64,000 nucleotides of DNA, from the NCBI RefSeq assembly GCF_007858185.1, contig NZ_VFES01000018.1:51465-115464 (forward strand). The letters are read 5' to 3'. Under the pieces are notes generated by a model, which was given only the letters and a program-made list of their open reading frames with translations, was not told the DNA's origin and ran no database searches. Made by a program: the position numbers and the translations under genes. The stretch's first letter is position 1, and the number at the start of each line of letters is the position of its first letter. Positions 53,630-61,793 of the stretch are shown here, piece after piece. Source of the stretch: Pseudomonas grimontii (GTDB taxonomy: Bacteria > Pseudomonadota > Gammaproteobacteria > Pseudomonadales > Pseudomonadaceae).

Positions 53630-54702
53630 CCCAACAGACAACTGAAGGCCTGCGTGGCCCAGGGATATTCCTGGCACAGTTCATCTCGGATGAAGCGCCG
53701 TTCGACACGCTGGCCAATATTGCCCAATGGGCAGCGTCCCAGGGCTACACAGCCATTCAATTGCCGACCTTGGGCACGCGCTACATCGACCTTGAACGCG
53801 CAGCCGAAAGCCAGAGCTATTGCGATGAACTGAAGGCCGTGTGCGCCAGCGCCGGGGTCGAAATCAGCGAACTGTCCACCCACCTGCAAGGTCAGTTGGT
53901 GGCGGTGCACCCGGCGTTCGATGCGCTGTTCGATGACTTTGCGCCCGCTCATTTGCGGGGCCAGCCCCAGGCACGCACCGAGTGGGCGATCGAGCAATTG
54001 AAGCTGGCGGCGCGGGCGAGCCAGCGTCTGGGGCTGACCGCCCACGCGACGTTTTCCGGGGCCTTGCTGTGGCCCTACATGTACCCCTGGCCACAACGCC
54101 CGGCCGGTTTGGTGGAGCAAGGTTTTGCCGAACTGGCCAAGCGCTGGCTGCCGATCCTCGACTGTTTTGATCAGGCCGGTGTCGACCTGTGCTACGAAAT
54201 CCACCCCGGGGAAGACCTGCACGACGGCGCTTCATTCGAGCGTTTCCTCGACGCCGTCGATCACCACCCCCGTGCGGCCATCCTCTATGACCCCAGCCAC
54301 CTGCTGCTGCAGCAAATGGATTACCTGGGCTTTATCGACCGTTATCACTCACGCATCCGCATGTTCCACGTCAAGGACGCGGAGTTTCGTCCCGATGCGC
54401 GTTCCGGTGTCTATGGCGGTTACCAGGGGTGGGTAGAGCGGCCCGGACGCTTCCGTTCGCTGGGTGACGGCCAGATCGATTTCAAGTCGATCTTCAGCAA
54501 GCTGACCCAATACGGCTTCAGCGGCTGGGCCGTGCTGGAGTGGGAGTGCTGCCTGAAAGACTCCGCCCAAGGCGCTGCCGAAGGCGCGGGGTTCATCCGC
54601 GATCACATGATTACTCGAAGCCAAAAAGCCTTTGACGATTTCGTCAGTGTGGCCAGCGATGCGGCTTCCAACAGGCGCTTGTTGGGCTTGCCTGACGCCT
54701 GA
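53626..54702 (+). CDS. Sugar phosphate isomerase/epimerase (xylose isomerase-like TIM barrel)
   Basis: A 358-residue AP-endonuclease-2-fold protein. Metal and substrate sites are visible in CYEIHPGEDLHDG (about residues 189-201), LYDPSHL (about 223-229), MFHVKDAEF (about 246-254) and AVLEWECC near 307. Such enzymes epimerise, isomerise or dehydrate sugars. It overlaps the oxidoreductase stop by four bases (ATGA). The pair resembles modules for inositol-like or 3-keto-sugar use; the true substrate is unknown. Confidence 0.88.
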   Translation: MTQQTTEGLRGPGIFLAQFISDEAPFDTLANIAQWAASQGYTAIQLPTLGTRYIDLERAAESQSYCDELKAVCASAGVEISELSTHLQGQLVAVHPAFDALFDDFAPAHLRGQPQARTEWAIEQLKLAARASQRLGLTAHATFSGALLWPYMYPWPQRPAGLVEQGFAELAKRWLPILDCFDQAGVDLCYEIHPGEDLHDGASFERFLDAVDHHPRAAILYDPSHLLLQQMDYLGFIDRYHSRIRMFHVKDAEFRPDARSGVYGGYQGWVERPGRFRSLGDGQIDFKSIFSKLTQYGFSGWAVLEWECCLKDSAQGAAEGAGFIRDHMITRSQKAFDDFVSVASDAASNRRLLGLPDA

Positions 54703-54744
54703 GTTTCACCAGTTTCTTTCAATAACAATAAGACGGTGACTGTT

Positions 54745-55980
54745 ATGACCTGGATGACTGCGCGCCTGAGCGCCATGATGTTTCTGCAGTTCTTTATCTG
54801 GGGTGGCTGGTTCGTCACCCTGGGCACTTTCCTGTCCAGCCAATTGGGCGCCAGCGGCGGCCAGATTGGCATGGCATTTTCGACCCAGTCCTGGGGCGCG
54901 ATCATTGCCCCGTTCGTGATCGGACTGATCGCTGACCGCTTCTTCAATGCCGAACGCATCCTGGCGGTGCTGCACCTGGTGGGGGCGGTGTTGCTCTATC
55001 AGCTCTACCGGGCGCCGGACTTCGGCACGTTCTATCCTTACGTGCTGGCCTACATGATGATCTATATGCCGACCCTGGCACTGGTCAACTCTGTGGCTTT
55101 TCGGCAGATGCACGACCCGGCGCTGGAGTTCTCGCGCATTCGCGTGTGGGGCACTGTGGGCTGGATCGTCGCGGGTGTGGTGATCAGTTTTGTCTTCGCC
55201 TGGGACTCGAAAGCAGCGATTGCTGGCGGTGGCCTGCGCAACACCTTTTTGATGGCGGCGCTGGCGTCCCTGGTGCTGGGTCTGTACAGCTTTACCCTGC
55301 CGAGTACCGCACCGCTGAAGTCCGAGACCCACCGCAGCGGCCTCAAGCAGATGCTTGGCCTGGATGCCCTGGGCCTGCTGAAAGACCGCAGCTACCTGGT
55401 GTTCTTCATTGCCTCGATCCTGATCTGCATCCCGCTGGCGTTCTATTACCAGAATGCCAATCCGTTCCTCGCGGAAATCGGCGTGACCAATCCCACGGCG
55501 AAGATGGCCATCGGGCAGGTCTCCGAAGTTCTGTTCATGCTCCTGCTGCCCCTGTTCATTCACCGCTTTGGTATCAAGATCGCGTTACTGATGGGCATGC
55601 TGGCCTGGGCCCTGCGCTACGTGCTGTTCGCCTACGGCAATAACGCCGACCTGGCCTTTATGCTGTTCACCGGCATTGCACTGCACGGTATCTGCTACGA
55701 CTTTTTCTTCGTCTCCGGGCAGATCTACACCGACGCGAAAACCCCCGAGCGCTTCAGAAGCTCCGCCCAAGGCCTGATCACCCTGGCCACCTACGGCTTT
55801 GGCATGCTGATCGGCTTCTGGGTCGCGGGCCATGTCTCCGACTACTACGCCACCCCGGCGGGCCATCAATGGCAAAGCATCTGGTTGTTCCCTGCGTGCT
55901 TTTCCCTCGGCGTGGTGCTGGTGTTCCTGTTTGCCTTCCGCGATACGCGAGCCGTGGAACTGGCGCCCGCCAAGGCTTGA
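54745..55980 (+). CDS. MFS permease, nucleoside:H+ symporter-like (NHS family)
   Basis: A 411-residue transporter with 12 predicted helices. It resembles the NupG/XapB group in the start WMTARLSAMMFLQFFIWGGW and the segment SRIRVWGTVGWIVAGVVISF. Members import nucleosides; relatives beside Gfo/Idh/MocA genes are thought to import sugars or glycosides. ATG 54745 is preferred over GTG 54736. Third gene of the LacI operon and the likely uptake system for it. Confidence 0.88.
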   Translation: MTWMTARLSAMMFLQFFIWGGWFVTLGTFLSSQLGASGGQIGMAFSTQSWGAIIAPFVIGLIADRFFNAERILAVLHLVGAVLLYQLYRAPDFGTFYPYVLAYMMIYMPTLALVNSVAFRQMHDPALEFSRIRVWGTVGWIVAGVVISFVFAWDSKAAIAGGGLRNTFLMAALASLVLGLYSFTLPSTAPLKSETHRSGLKQMLGLDALGLLKDRSYLVFFIASILICIPLAFYYQNANPFLAEIGVTNPTAKMAIGQVSEVLFMLLLPLFIHRFGIKIALLMGMLAWALRYVLFAYGNNADLAFMLFTGIALHGICYDFFFVSGQIYTDAKTPERFRSSAQGLITLATYGFGMLIGFWVAGHVSDYYATPAGHQWQSIWLFPACFSLGVVLVFLFAFRDTRAVELAPAKA

Positions 55981-56015
55981 GCAGCCACGAATCCATAACA
56001 ACAAATAAGGAAATT

Positions 56016-56417
56016 ACGAGGCGCCTACTCAAAAAAATGGCATTGGCCTCCCTCGTTGCCGGCTGCGTACTGAATGCCACTGCGCTGCTGGCAGGCCCCG
56101 CGGCCGATCGACAGATCGCCTTGCAGATGTACACCCTGCGCAATGTCGGCACCCTGGAGCAGCAGTTTTTCCTGGCACAGAGCGCCGGGTTTTCCGCAGT
56201 CGAGTTGGTCGGTGACCAGGGTGTCAGCGCGGATGAACTCAACCGGCTGCTGAAAAAATACAACCTGACCGTGACCTCTGCCCACGTACAACTGGAGGCC
56301 TTGCGTCGCCAGTTGCCTGAAACCATCGCCTTCAACCGTGCCGTGGTCATTAGGGTATCCAAGCTGAATTTGCAACGTGAACTGCTGCGTGAGAGCCGCG
56401 AAAGAAAACTGGAATAA
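56016..56417 (+). pseudogene. Sugar phosphate isomerase/epimerase, N-terminal fragment
   Basis: The expected start after TAAGGAAATT reads ACG AGG CGC instead of ATG, so the normal start appears mutated; ATG 56037 could serve instead. A signal-like segment (MALASLVAGCVLNATALLAG) leads into QIALQMYTLRNVGTLEQQFF and GFSAVELVGDQGV, the first part of an exported TIM-barrel isomerase. After ETIAFNRAVV (about 56350) the match stops and the frame closes at 56417. Only about the first 100 residues of a normal 280-300 remain. Confidence 0.75.
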
Positions 56418-56560
56418 TCCAGCAGCCGCGAGAAGCACCGAGGAGCCAACCACGGGAGCTACTTTTCCAACAGAATCGGCCGAATGCAGTCCTCTGAGCG
56501 ACTACTCAGACGTTGGATGGCAACACCAGCGAATGGATGATGGTGTGCGGCTTAGGTTGA

Positions 56561-56576
56561 TCGTTTCCCGCTCCAA
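56561..56576 (+). repeat. Third copy of the tRNA-Gly 3' end
   Basis: TCGTTTCCCGCTCCAA, identical to bases 10776-10791, that is the tRNA-Gly 3' end including CCA and one flanking base. No tRNA body precedes it. It marks a probable integration boundary just before the type II secretion cluster. Confidence 0.75.
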
Positions 56577-56581
56577 GCATT

Positions 56582-56617
56582 AAGAAAAAGCCACTCAATA
56601 TAGAGTGGCTTTTTCTT
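56582..56617. terminator. Bidirectional rho-independent terminator
   Basis: AAGAAAAAGCCACTC, loop ATATA-like, GAGTGGCTTTTTCTT: a 15-base-pair stem with A-run and T-run arms, so it can act on both strands. It closes gspJH transcription from the right and the accessory region from the left. Confidence 0.85.
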
Positions 56618-56679
56618 GCCTGTCATTTTCGTTTCTGCGACCGCCACCGGGTTCCAATGGCACCCACCATAAACTCACG

Positions 56680-57285
56680 TTATTGCAGCGGCCCCACCAC
56701 TTGCCGATAACGTTCTTCCCCTTGCGGCGTCTGGCGGGTCAGGTTGATTTCCAGGCCGATGGGATCGGCTTTGCGATTGCCGGCGAGCTGACGCCAGCCT
56801 TGGCCAGGTTCCCAGATGCGCACCTGCAGGTCGCTGACTCCGGACAGGACGGCCACCGCTTTTTTGGGGGCCGGTAACGGGTATCGATCACTGGCCGCTG
56901 ATGCTGCGCGGTACAGCGTGTCACCGTCCAGCCACCAGCGCACGCGTTGCAAACCGTTTTCGGGAAGCGCTGCGCTACGAATGACATTCAGCTGAAAATC
57001 ATGCCTGTCGGAGCTGCGCACGTTGATTGCCGCGAGGCCGTCCGGCTGCTCGTCGTCGCTCAGGCTTGGCGTTCTCAGTTCGATGCTGGCGCGCAGGGCC
57101 AGGTCGCGGTCCAGCTGGTTGAGGGTGCGTAATAACGCCTCGGTCTGTTCAGTGCTGGCCTGCAGATGGCTGTCGGCCCGGCTCACGCTGTCGAGGCCGC
57201 GCCAGGCAATAAGGCTGACAATGGTCATCAGCATGATCGCCACCATGACCTCAATGAGGGTAAACCCCTGTTGGTCGGTTTTCAT
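56680..57285 (-). CDS. gspJ: Type II secretion minor pseudopilin GspJ
   Basis: A 201-residue pseudopilin with prepilin cleavage site QQG/FTLIEVMVAIML at residues 5-18 and Glu at +5, then a GspJ-type domain (LRTLNQLDRDLALR, RVRWWLDGDTLYR). It caps the type II pseudopilus with GspI and GspK. ATG 57285 places the leader peptide at normal length; it overlaps gspH by four bases. Confidence 0.88.
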   Translation of the reverse strand: MKTDQQGFTLIEVMVAIMLMTIVSLIAWRGLDSVSRADSHLQASTEQTEALLRTLNQLDRDLALRASIELRTPSLSDDEQPDGLAAINVRSSDRHDFQLNVIRSAALPENGLQRVRWWLDGDTLYRAASAASDRYPLPAPKKAVAVLSGVSDLQVRIWEPGQGWRQLAGNRKADPIGLEINLTRQTPQGEERYRQVVGPLQ

Positions 57286-57743
57286 GGTTGGTCCGCCACG
57301 CGTATTTGCCCGGTCGCCGTGCGTTGAAGGGTGAGGTGGTGCTGGCCATCCGAGAGCTGCAGTTGAAAGGGGGAGGCGAACCATTCGGCATTCAGTATCA
57401 CCGGTTGCCTGGGGATTACCCGAACGCTCATCGAGGGTGTTTCCCACGCACGGGGACGCAGTTGCGGGTCGTTCATGAAGTGATCCCAGTCCTGGCCAGG
57501 CGCGTTGCGCCGACTGAAGCGAAACCCTTTATTGTCGGCCCGCCAGGTGATGGGGCGGCCGTCGGCCCGGGCTTCGGCCTGGGCGATTTGCAGCATCTGG
57601 ACCACGCGGTTGGCGTCCTTGCGCAGCAATTGCAACGGGTCGGGTTTGATGCTCAGGCTGATCGCCGCTGAGGCGATGCCGATGATCACCAGGACTACCA
57701 TCAACTCGATCAGGGTGAAGCCTTGCTGATTGGTCTTGGTCAT
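57282..57743 (-). CDS. gspH: Type II secretion minor pseudopilin GspH
   Basis: A 153-residue pseudopilin. The cleavage site is QQG/FTLIELMVVLVI near the N-terminus, followed by the GspH pattern LLRKDANRVVQMLQIAQAEA. It joins the pseudopilus base or tip and is co-transcribed with gspJ downstream. The gene is divergent from the gspC-like gene at 57812. Confidence 0.88.
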   Translation of the reverse strand: MTKTNQQGFTLIELMVVLVIIGIASAAISLSIKPDPLQLLRKDANRVVQMLQIAQAEARADGRPITWRADNKGFRFSRRNAPGQDWDHFMNDPQLRPRAWETPSMSVRVIPRQPVILNAEWFASPFQLQLSDGQHHLTLQRTATGQIRVADQP

Positions 57744-57811
57744 GACACAACGCTCCTTCGTCGTGGGTCTCTCCTGTAGACTGCCCGGCAGGACAACAGG
57801 GAGGTTTTGTC

Positions 57812-58243
57812 GTGGTCGCTATTTTTCGTTTGACCGCGCCGCAAGTGGTACAGGCAATGGCATTGGCCACGGCGCTTGCGGGTGTGGTGGTCTGGTCTTC
57901 GGTGTTGTTGACGTCGGCCGAGTCCCAGGTGCCGCAGGTCGAGCCGCCGATTATGGCCGCTCGCCCGGATACCCCGGCGTTGCGGTGGTTTTCCAACCAG
58001 CCGGTGGCAGTGGACATCAAGGTCTCTGGCCTGATGGCCGGTGCGCGCGGGGCGGTGGCGATCCTGAGCCTGAACGAGGGGCCGCCGCGCAGTTTTCTGG
58101 TGGGCGAGTCGTTGGCCCAAGGTGTGCGCCTGGCGGCGATCGAGGGCGATGCGGTGGTGATTGAGCGTGGCACGCAGCACACTCGCATTAAGGTCAGCAC
58201 GCTGCCGGACTCGCTGGTTCTACCGCGATTGACCCGACCCTGA
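57812..58243 (+). CDS. Type II secretion protein GspC-like (XcpP/HxcP type)
   Basis: A 143-residue bitopic inner-membrane protein: one helix (about residues 14-34), then an HR-like domain (KVSGLMAGARGAVAILSLNE, FLVGESLAQGVRLAAIEGDA). There is no PDZ or coiled-coil tail, so it is shorter than GspC of Xcp systems. It normally links the inner-membrane platform to the secretin. The start is GTG at 57812 with GGGAGG nine bases upstream. It stands alone on the plus strand between minus-strand pseudopilin genes. Confidence 0.8.
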   Translation: MVAIFRLTAPQVVQAMALATALAGVVVWSSVLLTSAESQVPQVEPPIMAARPDTPALRWFSNQPVAVDIKVSGLMAGARGAVAILSLNEGPPRSFLVGESLAQGVRLAAIEGDAVVIERGTQHTRIKVSTLPDSLVLPRLTRP

Positions 58244-58249
58244 GCACGC

Positions 58250-58636
58250 TCATGGTTGGGTTTGCCTCGGTGGGTTGAGCAGCGTTTCCACCCGCGCCAA
58301 CGGCGGCGCCTCGCGCTTGCGCTCCGACACCAGCAGGGTGATACGCATCATGCGCCCATCGGCGCTCGGTGCGATGCTCTGCTCGCAACGCAACTGCAAG
58401 CGCCCCTGATCACAGTCAAACGCTTTGTGCCCCCTGGGCAGTTGCCCCTCCAGGCGCAGTTCGGCAAGCCTGCCCTGGGCCGACAGCAGCGCTAGCGAAC
58501 GGTCGCGCAGCAACCCATTGCTCTGGGTCATCAAGCCTGCCACGCGGACCGCCGCCGCCATCGCCACGGCAATGATCGCCAAGGCCACGAGCACCTCGAT
58601 CAACGTAAAACCTTGCTCCTTGCGCGACAGCTCCAT
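58250..58636 (-). CDS. gspI: Type II secretion minor pseudopilin GspI
   Basis: A 128-residue pseudopilin. Cleavage site KEQG/FTLIEVLVALAI near residues 5-18 with Glu at +5, followed by the GspI block ALLSAQGRLAELRLEGQLPR. ATG 58636 gives the usual short leader; an in-frame ATG at 58675 is less likely. It is convergent with the gspC-like gene (six bases apart) and divergent from gspG. Confidence 0.88.
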   Translation of the reverse strand: MELSRKEQGFTLIEVLVALAIIAVAMAAAVRVAGLMTQSNGLLRDRSLALLSAQGRLAELRLEGQLPRGHKAFDCDQGRLQLRCEQSIAPSADGRMMRITLLVSERKREAPPLARVETLLNPPRQTQP

Positions 58637-58773
58637 GGGCCACTCTTGGCGTAAAAACACGCCGTAGAGTAGCACTCAGAGCGCAGCGGGCAGCGGCCAA
58701 TTATTTTTGCTATCCAGATAGTTAGTTTTGTTACACTGCGCGCCGAATTAGGATCAAGCCAAGGATGGTGGAT

Positions 58774-59223
58774 ATGGATTTCGCGCGCATCAAATACGGG
58801 CCTCGCGCCCGCCACGCTCAGCAAGGGTTCACGCTGATCGAGATCATGGTGGTGGTGGTCATCCTCGGTATTCTGGCGGCGATTGTCGTGCCTAAAGTGC
58901 TCGACCGTCCGGACCAGGCCAGGGCGATTGCGGCCAAGCAAGACGTCGCCGGCCTGATGCAGGCGCTCAAGCTTTATCGCCTCGACCACGGTACCTATCC
59001 CAACATGAACCAGGGCCTCAAGGTCTTGGTCGAGCGCCCGGCAGATGCAAAAAATACCAACTGGCGTTCTTATCTGGAGCGCCTGCCCAACGACCCCTGG
59101 GGCCGTCCTTACCATTACTTGAATCCCGGCGCGAACGGCGAAGTCGACATCTTCTCCCTCGGTGCCGACGGCCAGCCTGACGGCGACGGCGTGAATGCCG
59201 ATATCGGATCCTGGCAGCTCTAA
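58774..59223 (+). CDS. gspG: Type II secretion major pseudopilin GspG
   Basis: A 149-residue major pseudopilin. Cleavage site QQG/FTLIEIMVVVVILGIL, then the conserved DVAGLMQALKLYRLDHGTYP and DPWGRPYHYLNPG; the C-terminal GADGQPDGDGVNADIGSW carries the calcium-binding Asp residues of the family. ATG 58774 follows AAGGA at eight bases; ATG 58765 is in frame. First gene of the gspG-K-L-M-D operon. Confidence 0.95.
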   Translation: MDFARIKYGPRARHAQQGFTLIEIMVVVVILGILAAIVVPKVLDRPDQARAIAAKQDVAGLMQALKLYRLDHGTYPNMNQGLKVLVERPADAKNTNWRSYLERLPNDPWGRPYHYLNPGANGEVDIFSLGADGQPDGDGVNADIGSWQL

Positions 59224-59231
59224 GCGCCGCC

Positions 59232-60155
59232 ATGAAATCGCACTCGCCGACAGTGGCGAAACAGCGCGGCATGGCGATTATCAGCGCGATGCTGATCGCG
59301 GCGGTGGTCGCTGTGTTCGCCGCCGGCATGCTTACCCGCCAGAGCGTTTTTACCCGTTCACTTGAGGCCGAGCAGGCGCGAGTGCAGGGCAGTGCATCAC
59401 TGCTGGGCGGCCTGGAAGTCAGCCGGAAATTGCTCCGCGATGCTCGCGAGCATGATGTGCTGACGCGGCTTGACCAGCCTTGGGCCCGGCCGATCAACAT
59501 CGCTCGGGACGGCGAATTCGAAGGTCGCCTTGAAGACCTGCAAGGCAAGTTCAATCTGCGTAATTTAATCGCCCAGGAGTCGGTTGATCTCGGGCAGATG
59601 CGCAGCTTTGAGCGGTTGTGCGAGATGATCGGTGTCGAGACCCGCCTGGCGCAGCGCATCAGCCAGCGCGTGATTGCGGCCTACCCACATAGGCCGGTTG
59701 CCTCAACAGTGGGGCAGCCGCCCCCGCCATTACCCGCGACCCAGCCGATGCTGCGCAGTCTTGATCAATTACGCGGTATCGAAGGCCTCAATGAGCGGGT
59801 CTTGGCGCGGCTGGAGCGCTACGTCAGCATTCTTCCGGTCAACACCTGGGTCAACAGCAATACGGCCAGCGCTGAGGTAATGGCCGCGGTGGTGCCGGGT
59901 TTGTCCTTGGCGCAGGCCAAGGCGTTGGTCGCTGAGCGTGATCGTGGCCAGTGGTTTGTCAATCGCGGCGACTTCGTTAACCGTGCGCGACTGCCCAACC
60001 TGAACGTGGATGAACTCAACGTCGGGATCACCAGTGAGTGGTTCCTGCTCCAGGGTCAAGCCCGCCGCAATCAGCGCCGTGTTCACATGGCTGCGCTGCT
60101 GCATCGTCCAGAAGACGCAATGCCCAGGGTGATCTGGTCGAGGCTGGGCGTATGA
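59232..60155 (+). CDS. gspK: Type II secretion minor pseudopilin GspK
   Basis: A 307-residue large pseudopilin. The cleavage region is KQRG/MAIISAMLIAAVVA; it lacks Glu at +5, as GspK proteins do. The globular part has the GspK pattern GRLEDLQGKFNLRNLI and two helix-hairpin-helix-like blocks (GIEGLNERVLARLERYVSIL, NTASAEVMAAVVPGLS). It sits at the pseudopilus tip. Overlaps gspL by four bases. Confidence 0.93.
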   Translation: MKSHSPTVAKQRGMAIISAMLIAAVVAVFAAGMLTRQSVFTRSLEAEQARVQGSASLLGGLEVSRKLLRDAREHDVLTRLDQPWARPINIARDGEFEGRLEDLQGKFNLRNLIAQESVDLGQMRSFERLCEMIGVETRLAQRISQRVIAAYPHRPVASTVGQPPPPLPATQPMLRSLDQLRGIEGLNERVLARLERYVSILPVNTWVNSNTASAEVMAAVVPGLSLAQAKALVAERDRGQWFVNRGDFVNRARLPNLNVDELNVGITSEWFLLQGQARRNQRRVHMAALLHRPEDAMPRVIWSRLGV

Positions 60156-61291
60156 CGCGCCTGCGCCTTGCCTTGCCGCCGCTGGGGACCTTGACGTCGG
60201 ACACCGAGCTTGAGTTCGCGCAACTGGACCGCAAGGGGCGCGTCAGCCAAACCGGCATCAGTACCCTTGGCCAGCTGGGGCAACAGGCCAAGTCTCAGGC
60301 CGTCGACTGTTTCCTTAACCCCGTGGACACGGTACTGACGCGCATCGAGCTGCCGCCTCTGTCAGCGTCCCGTATCGATGCGGCCGTTACCTGCGCTGCG
60401 CAGGCGTTGATCCTGGGGCCCAGCGAGCAGATGCATGTGGCGCACAGCGCTCGAGATGCCGATGGACAGGTGCACTTGAGCTGGCTGCCCAAGGCTGTAC
60501 TGGATCGCCTCGGTCAGTTGCTTGGCCTGCACCGATTTAAGCTGAGCGGCCTGTATCCAGCGCCTTACCGCTTAGCCGTGCCAGCGGCCGGGCAGGTCAA
60601 TGCGTGTGTGGTAGAGGGCCAGTTGCTGCTGCGTTTCACCCTCGCCCAGGGGGCGGTGGAACCGTTGGTTAAGGACCGTCTGGAAGCGCTCGCCGCCACC
60701 GGCGAAAGTGTGCGGTGGCCCGTGGACCACCAGCGCTGGAACGGCGCTGCACCTGGCTGGGGATTGCACGCCGGGGTCGGCCGGCGCACTGCACAGGCGG
60801 CCGGATGGGGGCGGGCGTTGGGCTGTTGTGCGTTGGCTGCGGGTGTTTGGGTGGCCGGATTCAACCTTTACGCCGCTCGCGAGGTTGCGCAAGGGCAGCA
60901 GCTCAAGCAGCAGATGAGCCAGCGCGTGAAGCACGCATTTCCCGAGCTGCCGGTGATTCTCAATCCTCTGCAACAGGCTCGTCAGCAATTGGCGATCCGG
61001 CAAGGGGGCGGGCCCGCGCAAGCCAATCACGACTTTGCTTACCTGGTGCAGCAAGCCGCCATTGCGCTGCCGTTCATGGCCGGCAGCGTCGAGCAGTTGA
61101 CCTTCAGCGAACGCCAGTTGCAGGTGCAGATGACCGCCGAAGCCACTCCCGCTACCGACGGCGCTGTACAGGCTGCCTTGAGCCAGGCGGGACTTTCCGC
61201 CCACCGCAATGAGCGCACCTGGACGCTGAGCGCGTTGGCCGAACCCGTGTCGGGAGAGGGTGATTCCAGCGTGGAAAACGACGATGAATAA
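60152..61291 (+). CDS. gspL: Type II secretion platform protein GspL
   Basis: A 379-residue bitopic protein. The cytoplasmic actin-like domain (about residues 1-230) would bind the GspE ATPase. A helix follows at about 235-253 (LGCCALAAGVWVAGFNLYAA), then a periplasmic ferredoxin-like domain (PFMAGSVEQLTFSERQLQVQ). The start ATG 60152 overlaps the gspK stop. gspE and gspF are not in the window. Confidence 0.9.
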   Translation: MTRLRLALPPLGTLTSDTELEFAQLDRKGRVSQTGISTLGQLGQQAKSQAVDCFLNPVDTVLTRIELPPLSASRIDAAVTCAAQALILGPSEQMHVAHSARDADGQVHLSWLPKAVLDRLGQLLGLHRFKLSGLYPAPYRLAVPAAGQVNACVVEGQLLLRFTLAQGAVEPLVKDRLEALAATGESVRWPVDHQRWNGAAPGWGLHAGVGRRTAQAAGWGRALGCCALAAGVWVAGFNLYAAREVAQGQQLKQQMSQRVKHAFPELPVILNPLQQARQQLAIRQGGGPAQANHDFAYLVQQAAIALPFMAGSVEQLTFSERQLQVQMTAEATPATDGAVQAALSQAGLSAHRNERTWTLSALAEPVSGEGDSSVENDDE

Positions 61292-61793
61292 TTCGCGGCT
61301 GATGGCATTCAGAAGACGCTGGACAGCGTTGGCCCCGCGCGAAAAAACCATGGTCAGCGGTGCGGCGGTGTTTCTCGCCAGCCTGTTGGTCTGGCTGGCG
61401 CTGATCCAGCCCGCGCTCAAGAACATTGACTATTGGCAAGCCGAAACCCCGAAGCTGCGCGCCCAGAGCCAGGCACTGGAGTTGTTGCTTCGCGAGGTCA
61501 CCACGCCTGTCGGGCTGGACCTTGAACACTCATTGCGCCAATCCCTCGACGCCGCCGGACTGGCGGGGCACTACCGGTTGCAGGCCCAGGATCTGTCCTG
61601 GCTACTGACACTGGATGCGGCCCCCGCCGATGCGGTGCTCGGCTGGTTATTGAGTGACCCAAGGCAATTTGCGCTGGACGTGGTCGAGGCTCGCTTGCAA
61701 CGCGCTGGCGACGCCTCGGCCGACAACACGGCAGGCACTCTCACAGGAACCGTCCGTATGGATCGGATGCACGGCGCTAAGGAAGCATCATGA
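61284..61793 (+). CDS. gspM: Type II secretion platform protein GspM
   Basis: A 169-residue bitopic inner-membrane protein: short cytoplasmic start (RRRWTALAPREKTMV), one helix (about residues 25-44, AVFLASLLVWLALIQPAL), coiled coil and a periplasmic ferredoxin-like domain. It pairs with GspL. ATG 61284 overlaps the end of gspL; a GTG at 61260 is in frame but less likely. Confidence 0.88.
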   Translation: MNNSRLMAFRRRWTALAPREKTMVSGAAVFLASLLVWLALIQPALKNIDYWQAETPKLRAQSQALELLLREVTTPVGLDLEHSLRQSLDAAGLAGHYRLQAQDLSWLLTLDAAPADAVLGWLLSDPRQFALDVVEARLQRAGDASADNTAGTLTGTVRMDRMHGAKEAS

